Assembly: GCA_046330225.1 (NCBI GenBank)
Contig: JAXLTD010000002.1
Span: 372,001-436,000, forward strand
Source: CANJIV01 sp046330225
GTDB lineage: Bacteria; Actinomycetota; Thermoleophilia; Solirubrobacterales; Solirubrobacteraceae
DNA: 64,000 nt
Direction: 5' to 3'
Each line of letters begins with the position of its first letter. The first letter of the stretch is position 1. Positions 17,720-24,621 of the stretch are shown here, piece after piece. The position numbers and the translations under genes were made by a program. The notes below the pieces were generated by a model that was given only the letters and a program-made list of their open reading frames with translations, had not been told where the DNA came from and ran no database searches.

Positions 17720-17747
17720 ATCGTACCAGCGATCGAAGTTCCTGCAA
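17720..17747 (-). promoter_or_regulatory. Promoter of the riboswitch transcript
   Basis: TTGCAG (17747-17742), 16-nt spacer, TACGAT (17725-17720) on the minus strand. Transcription would begin near 17713, a few bases before the aptamer. This position argues against including bases beyond about 17713 in the riboswitch. Confidence 0.6.
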
Positions 17748-17822
17748 ATTGGGCGGTTTTATGTACCGCGGTCGTGCGAATCGGCACAGCCTGCGGGAGC
17801 CGGAGGCCCGCCGCGAACCAGA

Positions 17823-19073
17823 TCATGCAAGCGCCAGCACTCCGAGCGCCACGACCGAGGCCGTCACCAGCCAGATCGTCGCGAGGGTCGCGATCGCCCC
17901 GCGCCGCCCGAGGACGTGGGCGCCCATCGTCTCCGGGTCGCGGGCGGCTCCGTACACGGCCCACAGGAGCGGGATGAGGAGGATCGCGTTGAGCGCCTGG
18001 CTGAGGAACAGGACCGGCACGAGCGGCATGCCGGGGATCAGCACGAACCCGGCGGCGACCGCGACGACGAGCCCGAAGGTCCCGTAGAAGAGCGGCGCCT
18101 CGCGGAACGGGTCGTCCACGGCGGCCTCGCGACCGAAGAGCTCTCCGACGGAGTAGGCGGTCGAGAGGGGGAGCACCGACGCCGCGAGGAGCCCGGCCCC
18201 CAGCAGCCCGGCGCCGAAGAGCGTGGCGGCCAGGCTGCCGGCCAGCGGCTCGAGGGCGACCGCGGCGTCGCGGGCGTCGTCGATCGACCGCCCGCTGGCG
18301 TGGAGTGTCGCCGCGCAGGCGACGACGACGAACGCCCCGATCACGCCGGTGAGGATGGCGCCGGCGGCGACATCGATCCGCTCGAAGCGCAGGTCGCGGA
18401 CCGTCAGGCGCTTGTCGACCGCGAAGGACTGGATGAAGGCCAGCCCCCACGGCGCCAGCGTCGTCCCGACGGTGGCCGTGACCGCCAGCAGCGCGTCGCG
18501 CGTGAGCGGCAGGGAGGGGACGACGGCCCCGCGGAGCGCCGCACCCCAGTCGGGCCCCGCGAGGAAGCCGGCGATCACGTACGACACGAACACGGCGCTC
18601 AGCGCGAGCAGGACGTGCTCGACGCGCCGGAATCCCCCCCGCAGGACGAGCGCCGAGACGCCGATCGCCGCCGCGGGGACGCTGAAGTACCGGGACACTC
18701 CGGCGAGCTCGAGCGCCGCCGCGATCCCGGCGAACTCGGCGCACATCGTCCCGACGTTGGCGATCACGAGCACGGCCGTGGCGGCTGCCGCGCGGCGCAG
18801 GCCGTAGCGGTCGCGGACCAGGCCGATGAGCCCCTGGCCCGTGACGATGCCCATCCGCGCGCCAAGCTGGTGGAACAGGATGAGGGCCGCGGTCGACAGG
18901 ACCAGGACCCACAGCAGCGTGTAGCCGTAGTCGGCGCCGAGGATCGAGTAGGTCGTGATGCCGGCCGGGTCGTCGTCGGACAGGCCGGCCAGCATCCCCG
19001 GGCCGACGACCGCGGCGAGGCCGACGAGCCACGCCCGACGCCGGCCGGCCCGCCGGGGGCGGTCCCTAGCCAT
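17823..19073 (-). CDS. Nramp-family transporter, Mg2+-type (NRMT-like)
   Basis: Multi-helix transporter of 416 residues with the Nramp/SLC11 fold. Helix 1 carries LSDDDPAGITTYS in place of the canonical DPGN motif, and helix 6 carries TVGTTLAPWGLAFIQSF where metal-selective Nramps have MPH. The Asn and Met ligands for Mn2+/Fe2+ are therefore Gly and Ala. This matches Nramp-related magnesium transporters (NRMT) better than MntH. It overlaps by 8 nt the upstream gene for an MgtE_N-CBS protein, a Mg2+-sensing module, which strengthens a Mg2+ assignment. Helices are dense from residue 14 to the C-terminus. Automatic annotation would probably say Mn/Fe transporter; the ligand changes argue against that. 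Confidence 0.85.
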   Translation of the reverse strand: MARDRPRRAGRRRAWLVGLAAVVGPGMLAGLSDDDPAGITTYSILGADYGYTLLWVLVLSTAALILFHQLGARMGIVTGQGLIGLVRDRYGLRRAAAATAVLVIANVGTMCAEFAGIAAALELAGVSRYFSVPAAAIGVSALVLRGGFRRVEHVLLALSAVFVSYVIAGFLAGPDWGAALRGAVVPSLPLTRDALLAVTATVGTTLAPWGLAFIQSFAVDKRLTVRDLRFERIDVAAGAILTGVIGAFVVVACAATLHASGRSIDDARDAAVALEPLAGSLAATLFGAGLLGAGLLAASVLPLSTAYSVGELFGREAAVDDPFREAPLFYGTFGLVVAVAAGFVLIPGMPLVPVLFLSQALNAILLIPLLWAVYGAARDPETMGAHVLGRRGAIATLATIWLVTASVVALGVLALA

Positions 19074-20298
19074 GGCGCCGCCGCCGGGCGCGCAGGTGCG
19101 GGAACCGCCGCCGGCCGGGCAGCCGCTCGGCCAGGAGCTCCTCGAGCACGTCGTCGACGGCGACCGCGCCCAGGACCCGCCGGTCCTCGTCGATGACCGG
19201 AATCGCGAGCACGTCGTGGAGGGCGAACTCGTCGATCACCGCGCCGACCGAGGCGTCGGCCGGCACCGCGGGGGTCGGCCGGGGGGTGACGTCCCCGGCG
19301 AGCAGCGCCCGTGGCGGGATCGCGCCGGCGAGCCGGCCGTCCCGGTCGAGGACGAACACCGTCAGCAGCCCGTCGAGCGGCGGCGGGTCCGCCGCGAGAC
19401 GGGCCGTGATAGCGGCGGCGCCCTCCCCGGCCGCCGCCGTGCGCACGTCCGGGGTCATGAGCCCGCCTGCCGTGGCCGGCGGATACGCGAGCAGCCGGCG
19501 CAGCGTGGCGGACCGCTCGCCGGGCACGTGCGCGAGGACGCGGCCGGTGCGCTCCGGGGAGAGGTGGCGCAGGGCGGCCACCGCGTCGTCGGCGGCCATG
19601 CGGCCGACGATCGGGCCGGCTTCCTCGCTGCCCAGCTCGCGCACGAGTTCGGCGCCGACCCGCGGCCGGCCGGCCTCGAGGGCCCGGGCGGCAGCATGCG
19701 GGCCGACGGCCTTCAGCACCTCGGCGCCGCGGGCCGGCGGCAGGCGCGCCACGAGCGCGGCGAGCTCGCTGTGGCTGAGCCGGTGCACGCGCGCGGCCGG
19801 CGTCTCGAGCTGCAGGCGGTGCCCGCGCCCGGAGGCGAGGTGGAGGGCGGTCCAGTCGACGGCCGCGTCCTGCCGCTGCCGGGCCAGCCGCCCGAGGCCC
19901 AGGCGCCGCAGCGCAGCCCGGGCGCCGATGTCCACCGCCGCCACGCGCAGGCCGCCGTCCTGGCGGGCGAGATCGACGTCGGCGACGCGGGCCACGCGGC
20001 GGCCGGCCACGTCGACGATCTGGACGTCGAGAACGTCGCGCTGGAGGCGCAGCCCGGGGACGTCGTCGGCGGCGGGCCGCTCGGCGGCCGGGGCGACCTC
20101 GATGCCGGCGCGCGGCTCGAAGCTCGTCACGTCCGCCCACGGCACCGCCGCCGGAGGAGCGCCGCGGCGGCGGATCACGAGGTGCGTGACGGGCGGATGC
20201 TCGCGGTCCAGCGAGGCGATCAGGTCAGCCAGCCGCCCGACCGGCGCGCCGGCGGTGTCGGTGACCGTGGCGCCGAGGATGTCGGTGAGCGCCAGCAC
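19066..20298 (-). CDS. PRC-barrel / MgtE_N / CBS-pair cytosolic protein
   Basis: Soluble 410-residue protein. Residues 1-165 hold PRC-barrel-like units (ATVTDTAGAPVGRLADLI; DVQIVDVAGRRVARVADVDL). Residues about 185-285 match the superhelical MgtE N domain (HSELAALVARLPPARGAEVL, then GRMAADDAVAALRHLSPERTGRVL), and the MgtE hallmark YPPATAGGLMTPDV precedes a CBS pair (about 290-395). No transmembrane helices follow, so the MgtE channel domain is missing. In MgtE these two domains bind Mg2+ and gate the pore. The gene overlaps the NRMT-like transporter, suggesting a sensor subunit acting in trans. GTG start at 20298 has GGGAG 6 nt upstream. Confidence 0.87.
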   Translation of the reverse strand: MLALTDILGATVTDTAGAPVGRLADLIASLDREHPPVTHLVIRRRGAPPAAVPWADVTSFEPRAGIEVAPAAERPAADDVPGLRLQRDVLDVQIVDVAGRRVARVADVDLARQDGGLRVAAVDIGARAALRRLGLGRLARQRQDAAVDWTALHLASGRGHRLQLETPAARVHRLSHSELAALVARLPPARGAEVLKAVGPHAAARALEAGRPRVGAELVRELGSEEAGPIVGRMAADDAVAALRHLSPERTGRVLAHVPGERSATLRRLLAYPPATAGGLMTPDVRTAAAGEGAAAITARLAADPPPLDGLLTVFVLDRDGRLAGAIPPRALLAGDVTPRPTPAVPADASVGAVIDEFALHDVLAIPVIDEDRRVLGAVAVDDVLEELLAERLPGRRRFPHLRARRRRHG

Positions 20299-20331
20299 GG
20301 CAGGCTCCCGCGACGGGCGCCGCCGGCGGAG

Positions 20332-20667
20332 TCAGCCTCCGCGTTCGAAGCGGGCCTGCTCCTCGACCGTGCGCTCGGCAGTCGGGTAGGCCTCGAGCCG
20401 GGCGTCCGGAATCGGCTCGCCGCTCTCGACCGAACGCCCGAAGGTCCCGGCAGCCAGGCGCGCTTCGGCCCGCTCCACCGCGGCGAGCTCGCCGCGCAGC
20501 TGCTCGGCGAGGCCGGCGTCGAGCTCGTCCTCGGTCAGGTCCGAGGCGCCGTCGGCGAGGTCAGTGTGCGAGAGGTCGCCGGCATCCTGGTGGCGCAGCT
20601 CTGGCAAGGCCCGCTCGATCCGCGCCCGCTCGGCGGCGAGGAGCTCGCGGGCGCGGTTCGCGTCCAT
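20332..20667 (-). CDS. DksA/TraR-like protein lacking zinc cysteines
   Basis: Small 111-residue helical protein. The coiled-coil half (2-70, RARELLAAERARIERALPEL ... LAAVERAEARLAAGTFG) and the following GRSVESGEPIPDARLEAYPTAERTVEEQ align with the DksA/TraR zinc finger, usually GxCxxCGxxIPxxRLxAxPxxxxCxxC. All four cysteine positions are Ser, Gly-adjacent Ser, Val/Thr or Glu/Gln, so no zinc can be held by the usual ligands. A non-zinc fold is known for some DksA paralogues. A role as RNA polymerase secondary-channel factor is inference. It follows the cytochrome c gene by 6 nt. Confidence 0.8.
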   Translation of the reverse strand: MDANRARELLAAERARIERALPELRHQDAGDLSHTDLADGASDLTEDELDAGLAEQLRGELAAVERAEARLAAGTFGRSVESGEPIPDARLEAYPTAERTVEEQARFERGG

Positions 20668-20673
20668 GTCGCT

Positions 20674-21168
20674 CTAGTCCCGCCCGGCGACGGCGGAAAC
20701 GAAGTCCGCGACGTCCTGCGCGTCCTGGCCCCGGACGAGCTGGGCGGGCATGGTGCCGGCACCCCGGACGCGGCCGAGGGCGACGGCGTTGAGCACGAGC
20801 GCCTTGGTGGGCCGCAGCTGGTCGAGATTCGGGCCGACCTTGCCGACCGCGTTGGCGCCGCGCAGCGTGTGGCACTGCTGGCACTGCTGCCCGAAGATCT
20901 CCCGGCCCCGCAGCTGGGCGGCGGTGAGGACCTGGCCGGTCTTGTTGTCGACGTCGTCCTTGGTGTCGTCGGCAATCACGACCGCCGGGATCGCCACGCC
21001 CAGCCCGACGTAGGCCAGGGCGAAGATTCCGGCGAACAGGCGCCGCGCGCGCTTGGTCTGGCGCTGCAGGACGGTTTCCCGCGCGCCGCGCAGGCCGCCC
21101 GAGGCGGCGATCACGACGAGGCTGACGCCGAGCACGACCCAGAAGGCGATGAAGAGACCGACGGTCAC
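20674..21168 (-). CDS. Membrane-anchored monohaem cytochrome c
   Basis: A 164-residue protein with two N-terminal membrane helices (about 2-24 and 42-64, LFAGIFALAYVGLGVAIPAVVIA) and a class I cytochrome c domain outside: haem site CQQCH near 97-101, axial Met in GAGTMPAQL near 141, and C-terminal ADFVSAVAG. It would shuttle electrons at the membrane exterior. Start is ambiguous: TTG 21180 (adds MSAP) or GTG 21168. I chose GTG because TATTGT (21182-21177) sits 8 nt upstream as a -10 and no Shine-Dalgarno supports TTG. No oxidase genes are adjacent. Confidence 0.87.
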   Translation of the reverse strand: MTVGLFIAFWVVLGVSLVVIAASGGLRGARETVLQRQTKRARRLFAGIFALAYVGLGVAIPAVVIADDTKDDVDNKTGQVLTAAQLRGREIFGQQCQQCHTLRGANAVGKVGPNLDQLRPTKALVLNAVALGRVRGAGTMPAQLVRGQDAQDVADFVSAVAGRD

Positions 21169-21210
21169 GGGCGCGGACAATATCGCGAGCCGGGGCGTCG
21201 AGGGGGCTCG

Positions 21211-24200
21211 TCAGCGCCGGCGGCCGTGTCCGAAGCTCATCGCGGCCGGTGCGACGGCCCGAAAGTCCTGGGCGCCCGCGGCGGCACGGGCCGCCTCGCG
21301 CTCGCGAGCGAGCTCGTCGAGCGGGGAGAAGTCGTGGACCTCGGCGAGCGGGGCGTCAGGAGCCTCGAGCGCCCGAATGGCGTCGATGAGGACGTTGATC
21401 GTCCCCTCGGCGGCCGCATGGCGCTCCAGGCGGCCTTCGGCGAGGACGAGCGGCTCGGTCCGGACCACGCCGCGGAAGCGCTCGTAGACGTCGGGCGGGA
21501 CGATGAGGTTCGTCGTCCCGTGCTCGTCCTCGAGCAGCATGAAGACGATGCCCTTCGCCGTGGAGGGACGCTGGCGGGCCACGGTCATCCCCGCCACGCG
21601 GACCCGGGAGCGGTGCGGGAGGGTCTCGAGATCGCGGCTCGTCGCCGTGCCGGCGGGGAGCGTCGGGCGCAGCAGCGCGAGCGGATGCGTGCCGACGGTC
21701 AGGCCGGACGTGTCGTAGTCGGCCAGCATGCGCTCCCAGCCGCTCAGCTCGCGCAGGGCGGGAGCGGCGGGGGCGTCAAGGGCCAGGGCGAGCTGATCGC
21801 CGGCCTCGCCGAGGCGGTCGGCCGTCGCGGTGATCCCGAGCGTCCACAGCGCGGCGCGGCGGTTCCCGCCGGCGAGCCCGTCGCAGGCGCCGGCCCAGGC
21901 GAGCTGCTCGAGCGAGGGCCGCCCCGCTCCGGCCCGGGCGGCGAGGTCGGCGAGCGTGCGGAACGGGCCGTCCTCCTCCCGCGCGGCGACGAGGGCGGCG
22001 ATCTCCTGTGCCCGCACGCCCGCGACGTAGCCGAGGCCGATCCGGACGCGTCCCTCGCCGTCGACCGTGCACTCGGCGGCGCTGGCGTTCACGTCGGGGG
22101 CCAGGACGGCGAAGCCGCGGCGCTGGGCCTCGTGGACGAGCGCATCGGGCGGGTAGAAGCCCATCGGCTGCTCGTTGAGCAGGGCGCAGAGCAGGTCGCG
22201 GCCGTGGTGGACCCGCAGCCAGGTGGACTGGTAGGCGAGCAGGCCGAACGCCGCGCCGTGGGCCTTGGGAAAGCCGAAGCCCGAGAAGCCCTCGATCATC
22301 GAGAAGACCCGCAGTGCGGTCGCCTCGTCGGCGCCGCGGGCGATCGCGCCCTCCACGAACCGGCGGTGATAGGCCTCGATCGCGGCCTGGGAGCGGCGGC
22401 GGCTCATCGCGCGGCGCAGGCCTTCTGCCTCGCCGGCACTGAACCCGGCGAAGGCGATGGCGACCTCCAGCACCTGATCCTGGAAGATGATCGTCCCGAG
22501 GGTGTCGCGCAGCGGGCCCGCCAGGGAGGGGTGCTCGTAGGGGACCTCGTAGTCCGGATCGGCGCGCAGGCGCTGGAGGCGCTCGATGTACGGGTTGACC
22601 GCGCCGCCCTGGATCGGCCCGGGGCGGACGATCGCCACCTGGATCGTGAGGTCGTCCAGCGACGCGGGCTTCGTGCGCCGCAGCGACTGCATCTGCGCCC
22701 GGCTTTCGATCTGGAAGACGCCGGTCGTCTCGGCGGACTGGATCGCGGCGTAGGTCGCGGCATCGTCGTACGGGATTCGCGAGAGGTCGATCGGCGTGCC
22801 GGTGCGGCGGGCGATCGACTCGACGCAGCGCTCGACCGCCGAGAGCATCCCCAGGCCGAGCAGGTCGATCTTCAGAAAGCCGGCGTCGGCGCAGGAGTCC
22901 TTGTCCCACTGGACGATCTGGCGCCCGGACATCGCCGCCGGGACGATCGGGCAGCAGTCGACGAGCGGCCGGGTCGAGACGATCATCCCGCCGGAGTGCT
23001 GCGAGAGGTGCCGGGGCAGGCCGTGGGCCTCGGCGGCCAGCCGCTCCAGCCACGGCCAGCGGCCGTGCGCAGCCCGGCGGGCGCCGAGCGCGGCAGCCAC
23101 GTCGCCTCCGACCTTCTCCGCCGAGAAGCCCTCCGAGCCGCGGGCGACCCGCTCGATCTCGCCCGGCGGAAGGCCGAGCGCCGCCCCGAAGTCCCGGATC
23201 GCTCCGCGGGCGCGGTAGGTGGGGAAGGCGGCGACGAGCGCCGAGCGGTCACGGCCGTAGCGTTCGTGGATGCGGGGGATGAGGGCAGCGCGGATGTCAC
23301 GCGGGAAGTCGAGGTCGATGTCCGGCAGCGAGGTCAGCTCCTCGTTGAGGAAGCGCCCGAGGAACAGCCGGTTCGCGATCGGGTCGACGTGCGAGAGTCC
23401 GGTGAGGAAGCAGACGATGGAGGAGACCGAGGAGCCGCGCCCCCGCCCCGGCGGCAGGAGCGCCCGGGCCGCCGAGGGGCCGCGCACCTCGACCGCCACC
23501 TCGCGGGCCAGCTCGAGCATGTCGCGGTGCAGGAGGAAGAACCCCGAGAGGCCGAGGGAACGGATGACCCGCAGCTCCTCCTCCAGGCGCCCGTGCGCCT
23601 CGCCGCGGCAGGCGTGCCCTGGCGGATAGCGGTCCTCGAACCGGTCGCGGCACAAGGCGGCGAGGTCGCGGTCGGCGCCGCGGTCCTCGGCGCCCGGGTA
23701 GCGGTACCCCAGATCCTCGCAGAGGTCGAAGCGCAGCCGGTCGGCCAGCGCCGCGGCCTCGCCGACCGCGTCCGGATGGTCGGCGAAGCGGGCCGCCATC
23801 GCGGCGGGCGCGGCGAGGACATGGGAGTGGTTGCCCCGGCGCTCGGGCTCGGAGGCGTCGAGCGTGGCCCGCAGCCGGACGGCGACGAGCGCATCCTGGA
23901 GCGGCGCCCGGGCGTGCGCGTGCGCGTGGACGTTCCCGGTCGCGACGCAGGGAACCTCCAGCCGCCGGGCCAGGGCGGCCAGCCGCCGATTGCGGGCCCG
24001 GTCGCCGGCCAGGAACGGCCGCTGGAGCTCGACGCGCAGGCCGTCGCGGCCGAAGGCCTCGCGGAGCCGACGCAGCTCCGGCTCGCGGTGGACGCCGTGG
24101 CGGGCGCAGCCGCTCAGGCAGACCAGTCCCTCGGCGTGGGCGGCGACGGCATCGAGGGCGACGGCAGGGGGGATCGCCGGGCGGGACTCGGCGGCAGGCG

Positions 24201-24516
24201 ACGGGTCGTCGACGTGCGCCCGCGTGTGCGCGTGCGCCTGCGTGAGCAGGCGGCACAGGCTGCGCCAGCCCCGCGCGTCTTGCACCAGGAGGGTGAGGTG
24301 CCGGCCGTCGTCGAGCGTGACCTCCGCGCCGTGAATCGCTCGCAGGCCGAGCGCCCGGGCGGACTGGGCGAACTCCATCGAGCCCGAGACCGAGTCGTGG
24401 TCGGTCAGGGCCAGGGCCTCGTACCCGAGGTCCAGCGCCGCGGGCACCAGCTCGTCGGGCATCGAGGCGCCGTCGAGGAAGGAGTAGGCGGAGTGGACGT
24501 GGAGCTCGGCGTACAT
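21211..24516 (-). CDS. dnaE2: Error-prone DNA polymerase DnaE2 (ImuC)
   Basis: C-family DNA polymerase alpha subunit of 1101 residues, shorter than DnaE1 (near 1180) and of the DnaE2/ImuC type. The PHP domain starts at once (MYAELHVHSAYSFLDGASMP), with ALTDHDSVSG near 40. The polymerase catalytic aspartates are in PDIDLDFPRDIRA near 400. HhH and OB regions follow (VRVAGMTVARQRPSTAKGIVFM near 970). It does translesion, mutagenic synthesis after DNA damage, usually with ImuA' and ImuB; neither is in this window. ATG 24516 is where homology begins, although the frame stays open upstream. A LexA-type SOS box overlaps this start codon. Confidence 0.95.
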   Translation of the reverse strand: MYAELHVHSAYSFLDGASMPDELVPAALDLGYEALALTDHDSVSGSMEFAQSARALGLRAIHGAEVTLDDGRHLTLLVQDARGWRSLCRLLTQAHAHTRAHVDDPSPAAESRPAIPPAVALDAVAAHAEGLVCLSGCARHGVHREPELRRLREAFGRDGLRVELQRPFLAGDRARNRRLAALARRLEVPCVATGNVHAHAHARAPLQDALVAVRLRATLDASEPERRGNHSHVLAAPAAMAARFADHPDAVGEAAALADRLRFDLCEDLGYRYPGAEDRGADRDLAALCRDRFEDRYPPGHACRGEAHGRLEEELRVIRSLGLSGFFLLHRDMLELAREVAVEVRGPSAARALLPPGRGRGSSVSSIVCFLTGLSHVDPIANRLFLGRFLNEELTSLPDIDLDFPRDIRAALIPRIHERYGRDRSALVAAFPTYRARGAIRDFGAALGLPPGEIERVARGSEGFSAEKVGGDVAAALGARRAAHGRWPWLERLAAEAHGLPRHLSQHSGGMIVSTRPLVDCCPIVPAAMSGRQIVQWDKDSCADAGFLKIDLLGLGMLSAVERCVESIARRTGTPIDLSRIPYDDAATYAAIQSAETTGVFQIESRAQMQSLRRTKPASLDDLTIQVAIVRPGPIQGGAVNPYIERLQRLRADPDYEVPYEHPSLAGPLRDTLGTIIFQDQVLEVAIAFAGFSAGEAEGLRRAMSRRRSQAAIEAYHRRFVEGAIARGADEATALRVFSMIEGFSGFGFPKAHGAAFGLLAYQSTWLRVHHGRDLLCALLNEQPMGFYPPDALVHEAQRRGFAVLAPDVNASAAECTVDGEGRVRIGLGYVAGVRAQEIAALVAAREEDGPFRTLADLAARAGAGRPSLEQLAWAGACDGLAGGNRRAALWTLGITATADRLGEAGDQLALALDAPAAPALRELSGWERMLADYDTSGLTVGTHPLALLRPTLPAGTATSRDLETLPHRSRVRVAGMTVARQRPSTAKGIVFMLLEDEHGTTNLIVPPDVYERFRGVVRTEPLVLAEGRLERHAAAEGTINVLIDAIRALEAPDAPLAEVHDFSPLDELAREREAARAAAGAQDFRAVAPAAMSFGHGRRR

Positions 24517-24531
24517 CGAACGTATGTTCGC
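24516..24531. promoter_or_regulatory. SOS (LexA) box at the dnaE2 start
   Basis: TCGAAC-GTAT-GTTCGC matches the actinobacterial LexA consensus TCGAAC-N4-GTTCGA at 11 of 12 fixed positions. It begins on the A of the dnaE2 ATG (minus strand), so bound LexA would block initiation there. The diguanylate cyclase gene diverges 90 bp away and could also feel it. Confidence 0.85.
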
Positions 24532-24621
24532 ATCCGGCCCGGATGGCTGCGGCTCGCTCAACTTGGCGCGCTGAAGTGCCGACAGGACGAAGCAGATGCG
24601 CCGGCGCGGCGCGCACCCCGC

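Noticed and set aside
17706..17722. GATGGC (17722-17717) as the 5' strand of riboswitch P1
   Set aside because: It pairs with GCCGTC at the 3' end, but the -10 TACGAT ends inside it, so it would not be transcribed.
18955..24621. Plus-strand open frame running into the GGDEF/HD-GYP gene (2907 codons in all)
   Set aside because: Everything before ATG 24622 is antisense to the Nramp, MgtE_N-CBS, cytochrome and dnaE2 genes and has no recognisable domain.
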